Positions 18,101 to 30,400 are shown, counted from the first letter of the stretch. The stretch is DNA of 64,000 bases from Bacteroidota bacterium (GCA_016714005.1 JADJOA010000007.1:186001-250000), one strand, 5' to 3'. The notes: generated by a model from the sequence alone, not told the origin. Translations and numbers: made by a program.

Positions 18101-20566
18101 AATGGATCAACATCACAAATAATAATCACATTTTTAAATTCCGTGTCTAACCTGAATTTTTCTATTGACTGCACCATTAAATGTTTTGCTTTTTGAAATG
18201 GCAATTGCTTTTCTGTTTTAACCAGAATAGATTTAATAAACATATTTTTTACCTTGCTTACATAAGGTGAAGTAGGACCCAACACCCTGCTGCCAAAAGA
18301 TTTTTTTAGCTCTTTAGCAAAAGCAGTTGCAGCATTTTCAATCAGGCGCTCGTCTCTGTGTTTTAAAGTAATTTCAATCAATCTGTAAAAAGGCGGATAC
18401 TGAAAACGTTTTCTCTCCTGGATTTCTTCTGCATAAAATCCCCTATAGTCATTTTGAATTAAATACTTTAAAACCATTTGCTCAGTATCGTAGGTTTGAA
18501 TAATAACCTTGCCCTGTTCTCCTTTTCTTCCGGCTCTTCCGCTTACCTGCAACATCAACTGAAAACTGCGTTCAAAAGATCTGAAGTCAGGAAAATTAAT
18601 TAAGCTGTCGGCATTTAAAATACCAACCAAACTTACATTGCCAAAATCAAGCCCTTTGGTAATCATTTGTGTTCCTACCAAAATATGTGTTTCGTGGTTT
18701 TCAAAACTTTCTATTATTTGCCGGTACGCATGTTTGGCGCGTGTTGCATCCAAATCAAGCCTTGCAATTTTCTTATCAGGAAAAAATCTGCAACTCATCT
18801 TCAATTTTTCTGTACCAAAACCACGCTGGCGTAAATCAGTATCGCCACAATTATTGCAGCGCGATGGGTTTTGCGTAGAGTAACCGCAATAATGACAGCG
18901 CAATAAATCAGCACGCTTGTGTAGGTGAGGGGCTACATCGCAATTAACACAATGTGGCACCCACGAACACGGGTTGCATTCAATAATAGGAGCAAAGCCT
19001 CTCCGGTTTTGAAACAAAATAATTTGTTTGCCCTTGTCCAATTCAGTTTTTATTTCAGCAAGTAGTGCAGGGCTGAAATGAGATTTCATCAGTTTTCTGA
19101 TGGAAAGATCTTTTATGTTTACAAGAGAAATATCGGGCATATCAAAATTGCAATAAATGAGGTTGAATTCCACCAAACCGTATTTATCTTCTTAAAAATT
19201 GTTGTATGATTCAAACGATGGTGTAGCAGAGCCTAACAAAGTTCGGGCGCCAAATTTTTGTGCAAGCACCATAGCCGTATCGCGTGCATGGTAGCGTGGC
19301 GCAGGTTCATGCTGTTTGTACGATTGCTCGTGCTCTTCGTCAACAATTACCAAACCTAAATTGCTGAATGGTAAAAAACTGCCGAGCGGGCGCCAATTAT
19401 TACTGGTGCCTTTGCATGAGGTTGCAACGAAATTTCTAAAAGTTTATTCCATGTTGCTGCCCTTTCGGTTTCATTAAAGCGCGAATGGTAAACCAATAAA
19501 TTATCGCCAAAAAATTTTCTGAGCCTCGAAATTATTTGTGTGGTTAATGCAATTTCGGGCAAGAGATAAAGTACTTGTTTGCCTTGCGAAATATATTCCT
19601 CAATCAGCTTTATATAAACTTCTGTCTTACCCGATGAGGTAATACCATGCAAGAGAACAGTTTGTTTTTTAGCAAATAACGCTTTGGTTTTTTGCAGTGC
19701 TTCCTGTTGTACTAAAGATAACTCGTTGCTGTCTGTTACAGCACCTGTGTAATTATTTTCTTTTTTTTCCTTTACTAACTGAAGTATGTTTTTTTAATAA
19801 GTCCGTTTAATACAGCATCAGTTAACCCCGAAGCTTTTAGCAATTTTCCCTTTTCAATTTTTTTATCGGCACTTTGCATTTCTAATTTTAAAAAGTGCAT
19901 GAGCAAATCCAGTTGCTTAGGCGATTTTTTTTCGAGCACATTCATCTGCTCATGCAAGAAAGATTCTTCGTTTGCATTTTCACTTCTGATTAAAAAAGTA
20001 GCCAGCTTAGGCTTTGAACTTCTCTACCACATCTTCTTTAACATAAACAAGATTTTTATTTAACAGGGATTGTACAATATGAAATACATTTTTCTGTCAA
20101 CCAATCTGCTTATCTCTTTTAATGTTAGTGCTTTTTTATCCTGTAATGTTTCGGTAATAATGTATTCCTGTTCGGTAAGGTGTAAAAAGTTCTCGTTCAG
20201 TTCGGTGTTAAGTACTATAGTTGTTTCGCTGTGTAACTTAAGTGCTGATGGTAATGCAGCCGCCATTGTTTCACCTAAAGTGCATAGATAGTACTGGCTA
20301 ATCCATTGCCACAGTTCTATTTGAAGTGGGGTAACAACAGGGTAATCGTCTATTACTGAAATAATATTTTTTATTTCGTTAAGCCCTGGGTTGTTGTTAT
20401 GAAGTTGGAGCACAATTCCCGAATAAATTTTTTGCTTGCCTAATTGCACTAGCACTCTTTTGCCAGGCGCAATTGCAGGTGCATATTCATCCGGCACAGC
20501 ATAGGTTAGCGTTTGATGTAAGTAAAGAGGTAAAATAATATCGGCAAAAAGCCCCGTGCCAGCCAT
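18097..20566 (-). CDS. priA: Primosomal replication protein N' (PriA helicase), several indels
   Basis: The reconstructed product is about 820 residues. The N-terminal DNA-binding domain starts MAGTGLFADIILPLYLHQTL. The helicase core shows HGITSSGKTEVYIKLIEEYI (Walker A), LLPEIALTTQI and GARSAVF, a DEEHEQSYK-type Walker B in the broken stretch near 19340, then the eight-cysteine zinc domain (CNPCSWVPHCVNC; CHYCGY; CNNCGD) and the C-terminal QVSGRAGRKGEQGKVIIQTY. PriA restarts stalled replication forks. Breaks occur near 20080, 19975, 19790, 19660, 19350 and 19190. The gene is essential or nearly so in most bacteria, so the breaks are best read as sequence errors. It starts 2 bases after corA. 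Confidence 0.92.
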
Positions 20567-20568
20567 GT

Positions 20569-21699
20569 TTAATTATTCTTAAAACTAAGCCAGCCTTTTT
20601 TGTAAAAGAAATACAATTGAAAAATAACCAACACAAGCATAATAGTAACTATAATAGGGTAACCATAAGGGTGATACAATTCAGGCATGTTCCATTTTAA
20701 TATTTCACCTGTGTCAGGATCGGTGTAAGAAAAATTCATTCCGTAAACCCCAACAATAAAAGTAAGCGGAATAAATATAGTACTGATAATGGTAAGCACT
20801 TTCATTACACCGTTTAGCTTGTTACTTACACTTGACAGATACACATCCATTAAACTTGCAGTTATCTCTTTGTAAGAATCAATTATATCAAGCAATTGAA
20901 CGCAGTGGTCGTAAGAATCTCTGAAGTAAACTTTAGAATTTTGAGTTATGTGTTTAAAATCTGACCTTAAAATGTCATTCACTTTATCACGTTCGCTCCA
21001 TACAGTTCTTCTAAAAATAATAAGCTCTCTTTTTATCTGCAGAATTTTATTCATTGATTCGCGTGTTGGGTTTGATAATAGTTCATCTTCCAACTCATCC
21101 ATTCTATCGCCAATTTTTTCAAGTGCCGGGTAGTAATAATCAATTACGGCATCCATTATTGCATAAGCAAGATAATCGGCAAGCGCGTGGCGTAAATTTC
21201 CTTTAGAGTTTTTTATTCTGAATCTTATCGGGTCTAACTTATCCTCGTATTTTTCCTGTACGGTAATAACATAATTGTTACCCAAAAAAACATTTAGCTG
21301 GTCATTTATCAAGCCTTCTTCGGATAATTGCAAATGGCGCGATGTAAAAAATAAATGCCCCTCGTATTCTTCGGCTTTTGGCCGCTGGTAAACATTAAAA
21401 ACATCTTCCATCTCAAGCCTGTGAAAGTTAAAATGCATAGCCAGCTTTTCAAAAAAAATACGATCGCCAAATCCACGAATATCAATCCATTTAACTTTAT
21501 CGGTGTTTGCATTGTACCATTTCAATAATTCATCAATTGTATGAAATGTTTTCTCCTCATAAGAGTCAGGATTATACGTAATGCATTTTAGCTGAGGTTT
21601 TAAAGCATCGGTAGGTATATTAATGCTTCCTGGCTGGGCTCCGGGGCTTGTATGCTTTTTTTTTCTTATTCGCACATTAATGCGAGGCATCTTAGCCAT
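20569..21699 (-). CDS. corA: Magnesium/cobalt transporter CorA
   Basis: The product has 376 residues and is intact. A large cytoplasmic domain (DIRGFGDRIFFEKLAMHFNF; EDVFNVYQRPKAEEY) is followed by two C-terminal membrane helices. The ion-selectivity signature is present as GVYGMNFSYTDP, with the second helix YGYPIIVTIMLVLVIFQLYF. It mediates divalent-cation uptake through the inner membrane as a pentamer. It is followed after 2 bases by priA on the same strand, so the two form an operon. Confidence 0.94.
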   Translation of the reverse strand: MAKMPRINVRIRKKKHTSPGAQPGSINIPTDALKPQLKCITYNPDSYEEKTFHTIDELLKWYNANTDKVKWIDIRGFGDRIFFEKLAMHFNFHRLEMEDVFNVYQRPKAEEYEGHLFFTSRHLQLSEEGLINDQLNVFLGNNYVITVQEKYEDKLDPIRFRIKNSKGNLRHALADYLAYAIMDAVIDYYYPALEKIGDRMDELEDELLSNPTRESMNKILQIKRELIIFRRTVWSERDKVNDILRSDFKHITQNSKVYFRDSYDHCVQLLDIIDSYKEITASLMDVYLSSVSNKLNGVMKVLTIISTIFIPLTFIVGVYGMNFSYTDPDTGEILKWNMPELYHPYGYPIIVTIMLVLVIFQLYFFYKKGWLSFKNN

Positions 21700-21773
21700 A
21701 TATTTTCGTTCAATCTGTTTTTATCTTTGGTAAAAATAGGCAGAATAAAGAAATTAGCACCCGCAAAGATTTT

Positions 21774-22502
21774 ATGAAGCCCTGGTACCAGTCGTGGTTT
21801 AATTCTCCTTACTATCATTTGTTGTACAAAGAACGAGACAGCAAGGAAGCAGAATTTTTTCTTGATAAACTGATTGACAAGCTTAATTTAAAAACGGGTT
21901 GCAGCATAGTTGATATTGCCTGCGGCAGAGGGAGGCATTCTGTTTATTTAAATAAAAAAGGTTTTAATGTTACTGGCATAGACCTTTCGCACGAAAGCAT
22001 AAAGTATTGCAGGCAATTTGAGAACGAAAAGCTTGAATTTTTTGAGCACGATATGCGAGCGATTTTCAGGATTAATTATTTTGAGGTTGCACTAAACCTG
22101 TTTACCAGTTTTGGGTATTTTGAGAAACCACATGATAATTTACTCGCATTAAAGTCGGCATTATCATCATTAAAGAAGGACGGAATATTTGTACTCGACT
22201 ATTTTAACTCTGAAAAGGTCAAGTCAGCCTTGCCATCGTTGTTCAGTAAAGAACGCAATAACATTCAATTTTCTTTTCAAAAAAAAGTGGTTGATGGAAA
22301 AGTGATCAAGTCAATTAATGTAACTGACAACGGACGTGAGTTTTTATTTGCAGAATCTGTTTGGCTTTACAACAAAGAAGATTTTGAAAAGATGCTTGAA
22401 AGTTGCGGGCTAAAATTGAAGTTTACTTTTGGCGATTACAACCTCAATGCCTTTGATAAAATGAAATCAGACAGATTGATTTTAGTAACAGAAAAAATTT
22501 AA
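21774..22502 (+). CDS. Class I SAM-dependent methyltransferase
   Basis: The product has 242 residues. The Rossmann motif I is SIVDIACGRGRHSVYL, followed by GFNVTGIDLSHESI (motif II acidic residue) and FEHDMRAIF. The core matches the small-molecule methyltransferase family (Methyltransf_25-like). The substrate cannot be inferred; a short C-terminal region ends in FGDYNLNAFDKMKSDRLILV. It is transcribed divergently from corA, 74 bases away. A TATCTTTG at 21722-21729 fits a -7 promoter element for it. Confidence 0.85.
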   Translation: MKPWYQSWFNSPYYHLLYKERDSKEAEFFLDKLIDKLNLKTGCSIVDIACGRGRHSVYLNKKGFNVTGIDLSHESIKYCRQFENEKLEFFEHDMRAIFRINYFEVALNLFTSFGYFEKPHDNLLALKSALSSLKKDGIFVLDYFNSEKVKSALPSLFSKERNNIQFSFQKKVVDGKVIKSINVTDNGREFLFAESVWLYNKEDFEKMLESCGLKLKFTFGDYNLNAFDKMKSDRLILVTEKI

Positions 22503-23223
22503 TCAGCCCACCCAACTCCCCACAGGTAACCAATGTTAAAAGCCAGGTCACGCATTGGTCTTTCGTCAAAAAGGTTTTTTAGTTCATTGGATTCAGGGAG
22601 GTTGCCTGCTCCTAAATTGAACGATACTCCAAAAAAATACTCGCCAAATCCTCCGTCAATACTTCCCCGGGCTCCATACCTTAGTGAAATAGGTATTACC
22701 AATAGTTTTTCTTCAATAGGTTTGGTAAGTATCAAAGATGCGATTTCAGGAGGCGTGTTATAGTTTCCACTTAAAGGCTCAAATGTCCAATTAACAAACT
22801 TTAATCCTATACCTGATGAAACATAATTTGAACCTTCTCCATTGTCGTCAAAAAAATATTTTGACTGGTAATTTATTTCTTTGTATGTGATATAAGTAGC
22901 ATATTCGTAGTTATAAAATTAATGTATCCGTTGCCTGCATCATAGTATTCAATATCCCGGCTATGGGTTGATATATCCCCAAAGAGTTTTCCAAGTGAAG
23001 TATTAAAATCTAACGAAACAGCTATACGTTCGCCTACATTTTGCTCGTAGCCTATGCCTACAAAACAATTACTCAACATGTTTGTAGGGTCTCCTTCATC
23101 AATCTTTGTTTTATAATCGCTTGTATAGCAAAAGGTATTTACTCTTATAGCTTGTGAGTGGGTTAAAGTGGTAAGGATTGTTGTTATAAAAAAAGAAAGT
23201 ATTAATTTTTTCAGGTGCGTCAT
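22499..23223 (-). CDS. Exported protein, probable beta-barrel, paralogue of the next gene (one indel)
   Basis: The product is about 241 residues after repair near 22880. The signal peptide is LILSFFITTILTTLTHSQA. It shares with the adjacent upstream gene the patterns GIGYEQNVGERIAVSLDFNT, SLGKLFGD, then YGARGSIDGGFGEYFFG, and the identical ending GVGWAD. Alternating short amphipathic strands suggest an outer-membrane beta-barrel. No family name recognised. It overlaps the convergent methyltransferase stop by 4 bases. Confidence 0.65.
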
Positions 23224-23238
23224 TTTTTTAAAAAAGAA

Positions 23239-23945
23239 TTAATCAGCCCAACCAATACCAAAGCTGTACCCTGCAGTAAAATAAATGGTGCTTATACTAC
23301 TGTTTTTGTTGAAGGCTATAATAATAGGGTCTTTAACTTCTGAACTGGCTCCAATATTTAATCCTGCTCCAATAAATCCATCACCAAACCATCCGTCAAT
23401 ACTTCCGCGCCATCCTAATCTAAGTCCTAAAGGAATAATTAATTTACTCTCCTTTAGTGATAAATCTCCTTCACCACCTTCTTCGTCAGAGTATCCGTAA
23501 TTAACTTTTTTAAACCCAAGAGTAGAGGCAATGTATCCGCTTCTGTCATCGTTTTCTTTAAAAAGTATTTTGAAATATATTTTAACTCTACATAAGAAAC
23601 ATATAAATTATAACTTTTCGTTGTTGTATATGTTTGCCCGGTCGTTAAGTCAACATAGGGTTCGGGAATAGAAACATAACTTTCAGAATAAATTTTGCCC
23701 AAGCTTGAATTTATTTCTGCCGACACCGAAATTCTGTCTCCAACATTTTGCTCATAACCTATTCCCCAATAGAAATCACTGTTATCATCCAGTGAAGATC
23801 CTCCTTCATCGTATATGTCGGTAGATTTATTTACCCTGAAGTCGTCACAATAATTATATGTGTTAAAACGAATTGCCTGAGAAAAGCCATTGCTGCCAGC
23901 TAACATCATTAGTACTGCAACAGCGTATTTAATGTTCAATTTCAT
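23239..23945 (-). CDS. Exported protein, probable beta-barrel, tandem paralogue (one indel)
   Basis: The product is about 235 residues after repair near 23540. The signal peptide is MKLNIKYAVAVLMMLAGSNG followed by FSQA. Patterns shared with the downstream neighbour include AIRFNTYNYCDDF, GIGYEQNVGDRISVSAEINS, WRGSIDGWFGDGFIGAGLNI and the ending GIGWAD, so the two arose by tandem duplication. It lies 9 bases after the protease gene and probably belongs to the same operon, which suggests an envelope function connected with it. Confidence 0.65.
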
Positions 23946-23954
23946 AGTAGTATC

Positions 23955-25468
23955 TTACTCAAATTTAAGGTTTAAAAATTCAATTACATAATTGGCCGGA
24001 ATACAAAACCCAAGACCTTCAATTCCTTTGCCCGAAATTTTTAAAGTCGTTATTCCTACAATTTCTCCTTTATCGTTAATCAACGGTCCGCCACTATTAC
24101 CTGCATTAATACTCACATCGCTTTGAATAAATTTCAGTCCGTTGTTCTCCCTAAAGCCACTTACAATTCCTTTTGTTATTGATTGCCCTAAATCCGTGGC
24201 AAGTGGTGTTCCTATAGCCCACACATCATCACCAATTTCAACCATATCGCTGTTTCCGAACGAGAGTGCTTTTAAGTCAGATGCTTCTACCTTTAACAAT
24301 GCCAGATCATAATCTTTATTTGTTTTTACAACTACTGCATTTAGCTTAACATCGGCATTCAGTTTTACTTTTACATTTTTTCCTGATCCACCACATGATA
24401 ATTGGTAATGAGGTAACCATCATTAGAAATAATTACACCACTACCAAAACCATCTTTTTGTTCCACAGTAACCACACCGGCAATTGAACCTTTTAAAACT
24501 TCCTTACTGCTTTTGTAATTTGGCTTGGCAGGCGTTTTTATATCAAAAACATTTCCCTTTGTTTCTGCAAGGTATTCACGCTCGGCATTTATAAGAAAAT
24601 CGTATAGTGTGTCGTTCTCCAAAAGGTCTCTTGCATTTTCTGCCATAAGCGCATCTAATATTGAAACGTTGTTTGCCTCTATTCTGAAAAAACTTGTTTT
24701 AACAGGAAATTGCGCTATAGATTTTTCTTTATTACTCGTTTTGTAAACATTCCATACACACTCCACCATACTCGACCCTTTATACTTCGAAACATATTTG
24801 CCCATAACATTCACCTCTACGTTTTTAATAGTGGGAGTTAAAATAAGCTTGGGTTTAATCAGGCTACCTTTGTCATCATTTAATACTGATATGCGGTTGG
24901 CTTCAAGGTACGTGTTTTTCATTCCCGGAATAATTACGTCATCAGTTTCATCGGCATAGCCTATAAGCCTGTTTATGTCTTTGTCGTTTATTTTTTTCTT
25001 AGAACCGTTTATCGTACCTATGTATTTTCCATCAGGCACATCAACCACAGGTTTTCCAATAGCAACAATTATTGAACGCTCGCGTTCTTTTAATTTTTTG
25101 CGTAAGCGCAGAGTTCCATCAAATTTTTGTACTTCATTTAATGCTCCGCTTTTCATATCAAACGGGCATGGTATGCAAAGCAACATAGCATCTAAAAACA
25201 GTAATCCGTTTTTGCTTTTTCTTGTTATACCTATGGTGCTGGTTTCGTATCCTTCTTTAGATACACTAATACTTTTAACACTTGAGGGTAATTTTCGCAA
25301 GTCATAAGGTGTTGTTCCTAATTTTTTATTTGCATCATCAAAAATTTCGGCATCACCGGGTTCGGTAACCAGCATTATTGCTTCTTTTTGAGGATACAAC
25401 ACTGAGGCGCAAGACGATAGAAAAAATGCAAAAAGCAGCATTGCTGCAGGTACTTTAAGTTTTAGCAT
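23955..25468 (-). CDS. Trypsin-like (S1C/DegP-type) lipoprotein protease with PEGA-like N-terminus (one indel)
   Basis: The start at 25468 gives MLKLKVPAAMLLFAFFLSSC, a lipoprotein signal with lipobox LSSC. Residues about 30-70 (LVTEPGDAEIFDDANKKLGT, then TPYDLRKLP) resemble a PEGA domain. A central region of unknown fold is followed by a serine protease domain with the full triad: His in DGYLITNYHVVDQ, Asp in NKDYDLALLKVE, Ser in NAGNSGGPLINDKGEIVG. No PDZ domain follows, unlike DegP. The frame breaks near 24375. It is followed by two paralogous envelope proteins, so it may act on or with them at the cell envelope. Confidence 0.82.
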
Positions 25469-25643
25469 GAAATTTTTAGTTATCAAGTATGTATTTATTC
25501 TTTCAAGGACATTTTAGAAAGAAAATCGAGGGCAAATAAAGTGTAAATTACATTTCGGTGCAACTATAATTATGGTAAGGATTTTATAATCACATTTTTT
25601 TAGCTTTATTTACCGCCCGAAAATTATTAATCACTTAATCATT

Positions 25644-27266
25644 ATGAAAATAAAAAGCAGTTTTGCTGTAGCAGCTATGATTGCCTTAGGCTTCAACTCA
25701 TTTTCGCAATCTAAGTACGCTACAACAAAATGGGGGCCTGAACTAAAAGGATCTAAAAGAGGAACTTTAACAGAAACAATTGGTTATGATGAGTCCGGCT
25801 ATTATGTGCGCGGCACTGAAAAGGGAGACATTTATTTAGAAAAGCTTGACAAGAATCTTAACAGGGTAGCAACCTGGGAGTTTGAAGAAAAAGACCCTGA
25901 TACGAAAGAGAAATATTCTTTTGAAGGTATAACTTATTTCAACGACAAGCTCTTGTTGTTTAAAACATCGGTAGATAAAAAAACAGATAAGGCAACCTTG
26001 TATGTAAACAATGTTAACAAAAAGACAATGGCTGCTACCGGTAAAACAACCAAGTTGATGGAAATGGATTATGAGAAAAAGGGAGGGGGGATAAAGTTTG
26101 GTGTGTCAATGGAGGCTGCTATGGCAATGGCAGCGGAAGCCAATACAAAATTTATAATTGTAGAATCACGTGAGAAGCAAAAATTATTAATCATAAGTAA
26201 TCCTACCCCTACTGACAAAGAAGCAAACGATCGCTTCGGGCTTGTTGTTTTAGATACTGTACTAAATAAGACCTGGACAAAAAACGCAGAGTTGCCCTAC
26301 AACAATAAATTGTTTCGCACACAAAAGTGGGTAGTTGATGATGCAGGTAATGCTTACGTATTAGGAAAATTGTATAAGGATAAAGTTAAGGAAGTAAAAC
26401 GCGGTCAGCAAAATTTTAAATACCATATTGTTGCTTTTACCTCTAAAGGTGAAAATAAGGTTGACTATGAAATTAGCATTCCTGAAAAGTTTGTAAACGA
26501 CATTAATTTTAAAGTGAATGATGCAGGTGATATTGTTTGTGCGGGTTTTTATTCTAAAATGGGTCGCACTTCAGTTGACGGATGTTTTTACACTGTCCTT
26601 GATGGGGTATCAAAAAATGTGAAAGTAACTAACGTTAAAGAATTTGATATTGATTTTCTCACCGAAGGTATGAGTGAAAGGCAAGAGAAAAAGGCTCGCG
26701 CAAAAGAAGAAAAGGGCAAGGATTTAGAATTGTACCAATATGATATGGACAATATGATACTGCGTGATGATGGCGGTTGTGTTTTGGTTGGAGAACAATA
26801 TTTTGTAAAAGTTACAACACACTATTCGCAAAACGGCACTACTACTACTTACACGTATTATTATAATGATATAATTGTAATTAATGTAACACCAGAGGGT
26901 AAAATAGACTGGGCAACCAAGGTTCCTAAATATCAAAGAACCACCAACGATAATGGAGCATTTTCATCGTATGCTATGGAGGTTACAAAGGATAAAATTG
27001 CCTTTGTTTTTAACGACCATAAAGACAATTTGAATCCAACAAAGCAAGGAGACATTAAGAATTTTTCGTTGCGTGATAAAAATGGAATTATTACCATTGC
27101 TACTGTTGATAATGCCGGAAAAACAACCAGAGAGTCTCTCTTTAGCGCTGCTGAAACGGATGTATTTATAAGACCAAAAGTTTGTGAGCAGTTTTCTGAA
27201 AGTCAAATGTTATTGTTTGGCGAACGAGGTAAGACAGAACAGTTTGCCATCGTTAGTTTCAAATAG
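25644..27266 (+). CDS. Secreted protein of unknown function
   Basis: The product has 540 residues and is intact. The signal peptide is SSFAVAAMIALGFNSFSQ. The rest is rich in beta-strand-like segments of the type YFNDKLLLFKTSVDKKTDKA and VDDAGNAYVLGKLYKD, repeated at roughly 60-residue spacing, which suggests a beta-propeller. A highly charged helix (ERQEKKARAKEEKGKDLEL) interrupts it at about residues 345-365. There is no T9SS tail and no recognised enzymatic motif. It is a single gene with its own terminator. Confidence 0.6.
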   Translation: MKIKSSFAVAAMIALGFNSFSQSKYATTKWGPELKGSKRGTLTETIGYDESGYYVRGTEKGDIYLEKLDKNLNRVATWEFEEKDPDTKEKYSFEGITYFNDKLLLFKTSVDKKTDKATLYVNNVNKKTMAATGKTTKLMEMDYEKKGGGIKFGVSMEAAMAMAAEANTKFIIVESREKQKLLIISNPTPTDKEANDRFGLVVLDTVLNKTWTKNAELPYNNKLFRTQKWVVDDAGNAYVLGKLYKDKVKEVKRGQQNFKYHIVAFTSKGENKVDYEISIPEKFVNDINFKVNDAGDIVCAGFYSKMGRTSVDGCFYTVLDGVSKNVKVTNVKEFDIDFLTEGMSERQEKKARAKEEKGKDLELYQYDMDNMILRDDGGCVLVGEQYFVKVTTHYSQNGTTTTYTYYYNDIIVINVTPEGKIDWATKVPKYQRTTNDNGAFSSYAMEVTKDKIAFVFNDHKDNLNPTKQGDIKNFSLRDKNGIITIATVDNAGKTTRESLFSAAETDVFIRPKVCEQFSESQMLLFGERGKTEQFAIVSFK

Positions 27267-27287
27267 AAAAAAACATTTAATTAACTT

Positions 27288-27319
27288 AACGCTTCGGTTT
27301 TTCCGGAGCGTTTTTTTTT
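27288..27319 (+). terminator. Rho-independent terminator
   Basis: The stem AACGCTTCGG / CCGGAGCGTT (one mismatch) with a short T loop is followed by a nine-T run, 22 bases after the preceding stop. Confidence 0.9.
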
Positions 27320-27444
27320 GTAATTAATAGTTCACAAGCTGCGGTTGAAATTTCACACAATTAACAATATTTGATTTCTGAAACCCTATACCTTCGTAAT
27401 CGTATAATTAATATTTATTACACGCTTTTTAGCCACCGCATTTA

Positions 27445-30400
27445 ATGAAGCAACATAACTATAAGTTTCCAAAATCTCCTTTTCCGGAGCAGTTACTCCT
27501 GCCCGAATTTTTTGAAAAACAGGTTGCAAAAACTCCTGATTCTATTGCTGTTTATTTTCATAATGATAAATTAACCTATGCCCAGTTAAATGAAAAGGCT
27601 AATACACTTGCTCAGCATTTAATTTTAAAAGGAGTAAAACCCGGCAGTTTAGTTGGATTATGTATTGAAAGAAGTTGTGATTTAATTGTTGGTGTACTCG
27701 GAATTTTAAAAGCAGGAGCAGGTTATGTTCCTCTTGATCCTGAATATCCGCAAGAGAGATTGCAGTACATGATTGAAACTGCGCAGATGCCTGTATTGGT
27801 TACGAACAGTTCTCTTTCAAGAAAACTTCCTGCAAGTGGGGCTGAGAAGATTCAGATTAAGCAAGTTTCAGGTAGCACAACTTTAAACCTCAAACTTCAG
27901 ACTTCGAACCTCGATATTGCCTACGTTCTTTTTACCAGCGGTAGCACGGGAATGCCTAAAGGTGTTGCTATGCCTCACAAGCCTTTGGTAAATCTAATCA
28001 CATGGCAGTTAAAAAACACTACCGTTCTTGAAGGCGGAAAAACATTGCAGTTTGCACCCATTAGTTTTGATGTTTCGTTTCAGGAAATATTTTCTACGCT
28101 TAGTTGCGGAGGAACATTGGTGATGATTGAAGATGATTTACGGTTAAATGCAGTAAATCTTTTAAATTTTGTTGCCAAAGAAAAAATCAATCGCTTGTTT
28201 TTGCCGTTTATTGCCTTGCAGCATTTGTGCGAAGTGGCTGAAAATTTTGATGGCGATTTAAGTTCGTTGAAAGAAGTTATCACAGCCGGTGAGCAATTGC
28301 AGTCAACTCAATATATCCGAAACTTTTTTAAAAAAAATAAGCAGTGTGTATTGTGGAATCATTACGGACCTACAGAAGGGCATGTGGTTACTGCATATCA
28401 ACTTCCTGCAAATCCTGATGAGTGGAGCGCGCTTCCATCCATAGGAAAACCTATAGACAATGCGGAGATTTATATTTTAGATGATAACGGAAATCCGCTT
28501 GGCGCAAACCAAGAAGGAGAATTATTTATTGGCGGAGTCAGTGTTGCCAAAGGATATTTAAACCGTGATGATTTAACAAAAGAAAAATTTTTAGAGAATC
28601 CGTTTGCAAATTCACAAGGAAAACATTTTTACAAAACAGGCGATTTGGCAAAATATTTACCCGATGGAAATATTGAATACTTAGGAAGAATTGACGGGCA
28701 GGTAAAAGTTCGGGGGTATAGAATTGAGTTAGGTGAAATTGAATTAACGCTTGATAAACATGCATCCGTAAAGCAAGCCGTTGTTGTGGCACGAGAAGAT
28801 GAGCCGGGTGATAAGCGTTTGGTTGCATATTGTCTTCCTCATGATGGAAAAAATATGAATGCAGGCGAGCTGAGAAAATTTTTAGCAGACAAATTACCTG
28901 AGTACATGATGCCATCGGCTTTTTGTACAACTGGAAAATTTTCCAAGAACACCATCGGGTAAAATAGACAGGAGAAATTTACCTGCTCCATCAAACAAGC
29001 GGCCTGAACTTGGAAATATTTTTGTTGCACCCGAAACTGATTTGCAAAATACGTTTGCAACCGCTTGGAGCAAATTGTTAAAAGTAGAAGGTATTGGCAT
29101 TAACGATAACTTTTTTGATTTAGGAGGAAACTCTTTACTCGCTTTAAAATTTATTGCAGAACTTAGACAAGAACATAATTTGGATTTGCCGGTGGTAAAA
29201 ATGTATCAGCATCCTGATATTTTATCGCTCACCAAGTTTTTATCTAATGACAGTTCAGAAAAAGATAATTTTAAAATGATTGAAGAACGTTTTTCTTATA
29301 ACGTGAAGGGAAAAGTAGAAAGTGTTGAAGACGGCATTGCAGTAATTGGAATGAGTGGGCGGTTTCCAGGAGCTAAAAATGTAGATGAGCTTTGGCAAAA
29401 TTTATTAGACGGAAAAGAAACAGTTTCGTTTTTCAAGAAAGAAGAATTAGATGCAAGCATACCTGCTGAAGATAAAAATGATTCAAGTTATGTTGCTGTT
29501 CGTGGTGTAATTGAAGATGCAGATAAGTTTGATGCTGCTTTTTTTAATATGAACCCGCGACTAGCAGAAGTTACCGACCCGCAGCAGCGTATTTTTTTAG
29601 AAGTTGCATGGGAAGCCATTGAAAATGCAGGGTACTCTCCTGATAAATATGATGGACTTATAGGTGTGTTTGCCGGAATGGGCAACAACACATACTATCC
29701 TAACAATGTATTTCACAACAAGGAAGCAATAAACCGTGTTGGAACTTTTCAAACAATGACAGCCAATGAAAAGGACTACATCGCAACACGCGTTGCATTT
29801 GAATTTAATACAAAAGGACCGGGACTAAGCATTCACACTGCATGTTCCACTTCGTTAACTGCTGTTACACTTGCTTGCGAAAGTTTACTCAACAAAGAAT
29901 GTGACATGGGACTTGCGGGTGGGATTGCAATTACAGTTCCAATCAACAGTGGGCATATTTACAACGAAGGTGGAATGTTTAGTAAGGACGGGCATACGCG
30001 CACCTTTGATGCCGATGCAAACGGAACTGTTTTTAGTGATGGAGTAGGAGTGGTGATGTTGAAACGATATAAAGATGCAGTTAAAGATGGCGATGAAATT
30101 TACGCTGTCATTCGTGGCGCAGCCCTGAACAATGATGGAAATGACAAAGCAAGTTTTACCGCACCAAGTGTAGAAGGACAAGCTGCTGTGGTTGCAATGG
30201 CACAGGCAAAGGCAGGAATAAATCCCGAAACAATTTCATACATAGAAACGCATGGCACTGCAACACCTCTTGGCGACCCTATAGAAATTGAAGCACTCAC
30301 ACAAGCGTTCAGAAGCAAGACAGATAAAAAACAATTCTGTGCAGTTGGTTCTATTAAATCAAACATCGGACATTTAACTCCTGCTGCAGGTGTGGTAGGA

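Noticed and set aside
18097..20566. Real pseudogene of priA
   Set aside because: All domains are present with intact catalytic motifs, and breaks are single-base changes in homopolymers as in many other genes here.
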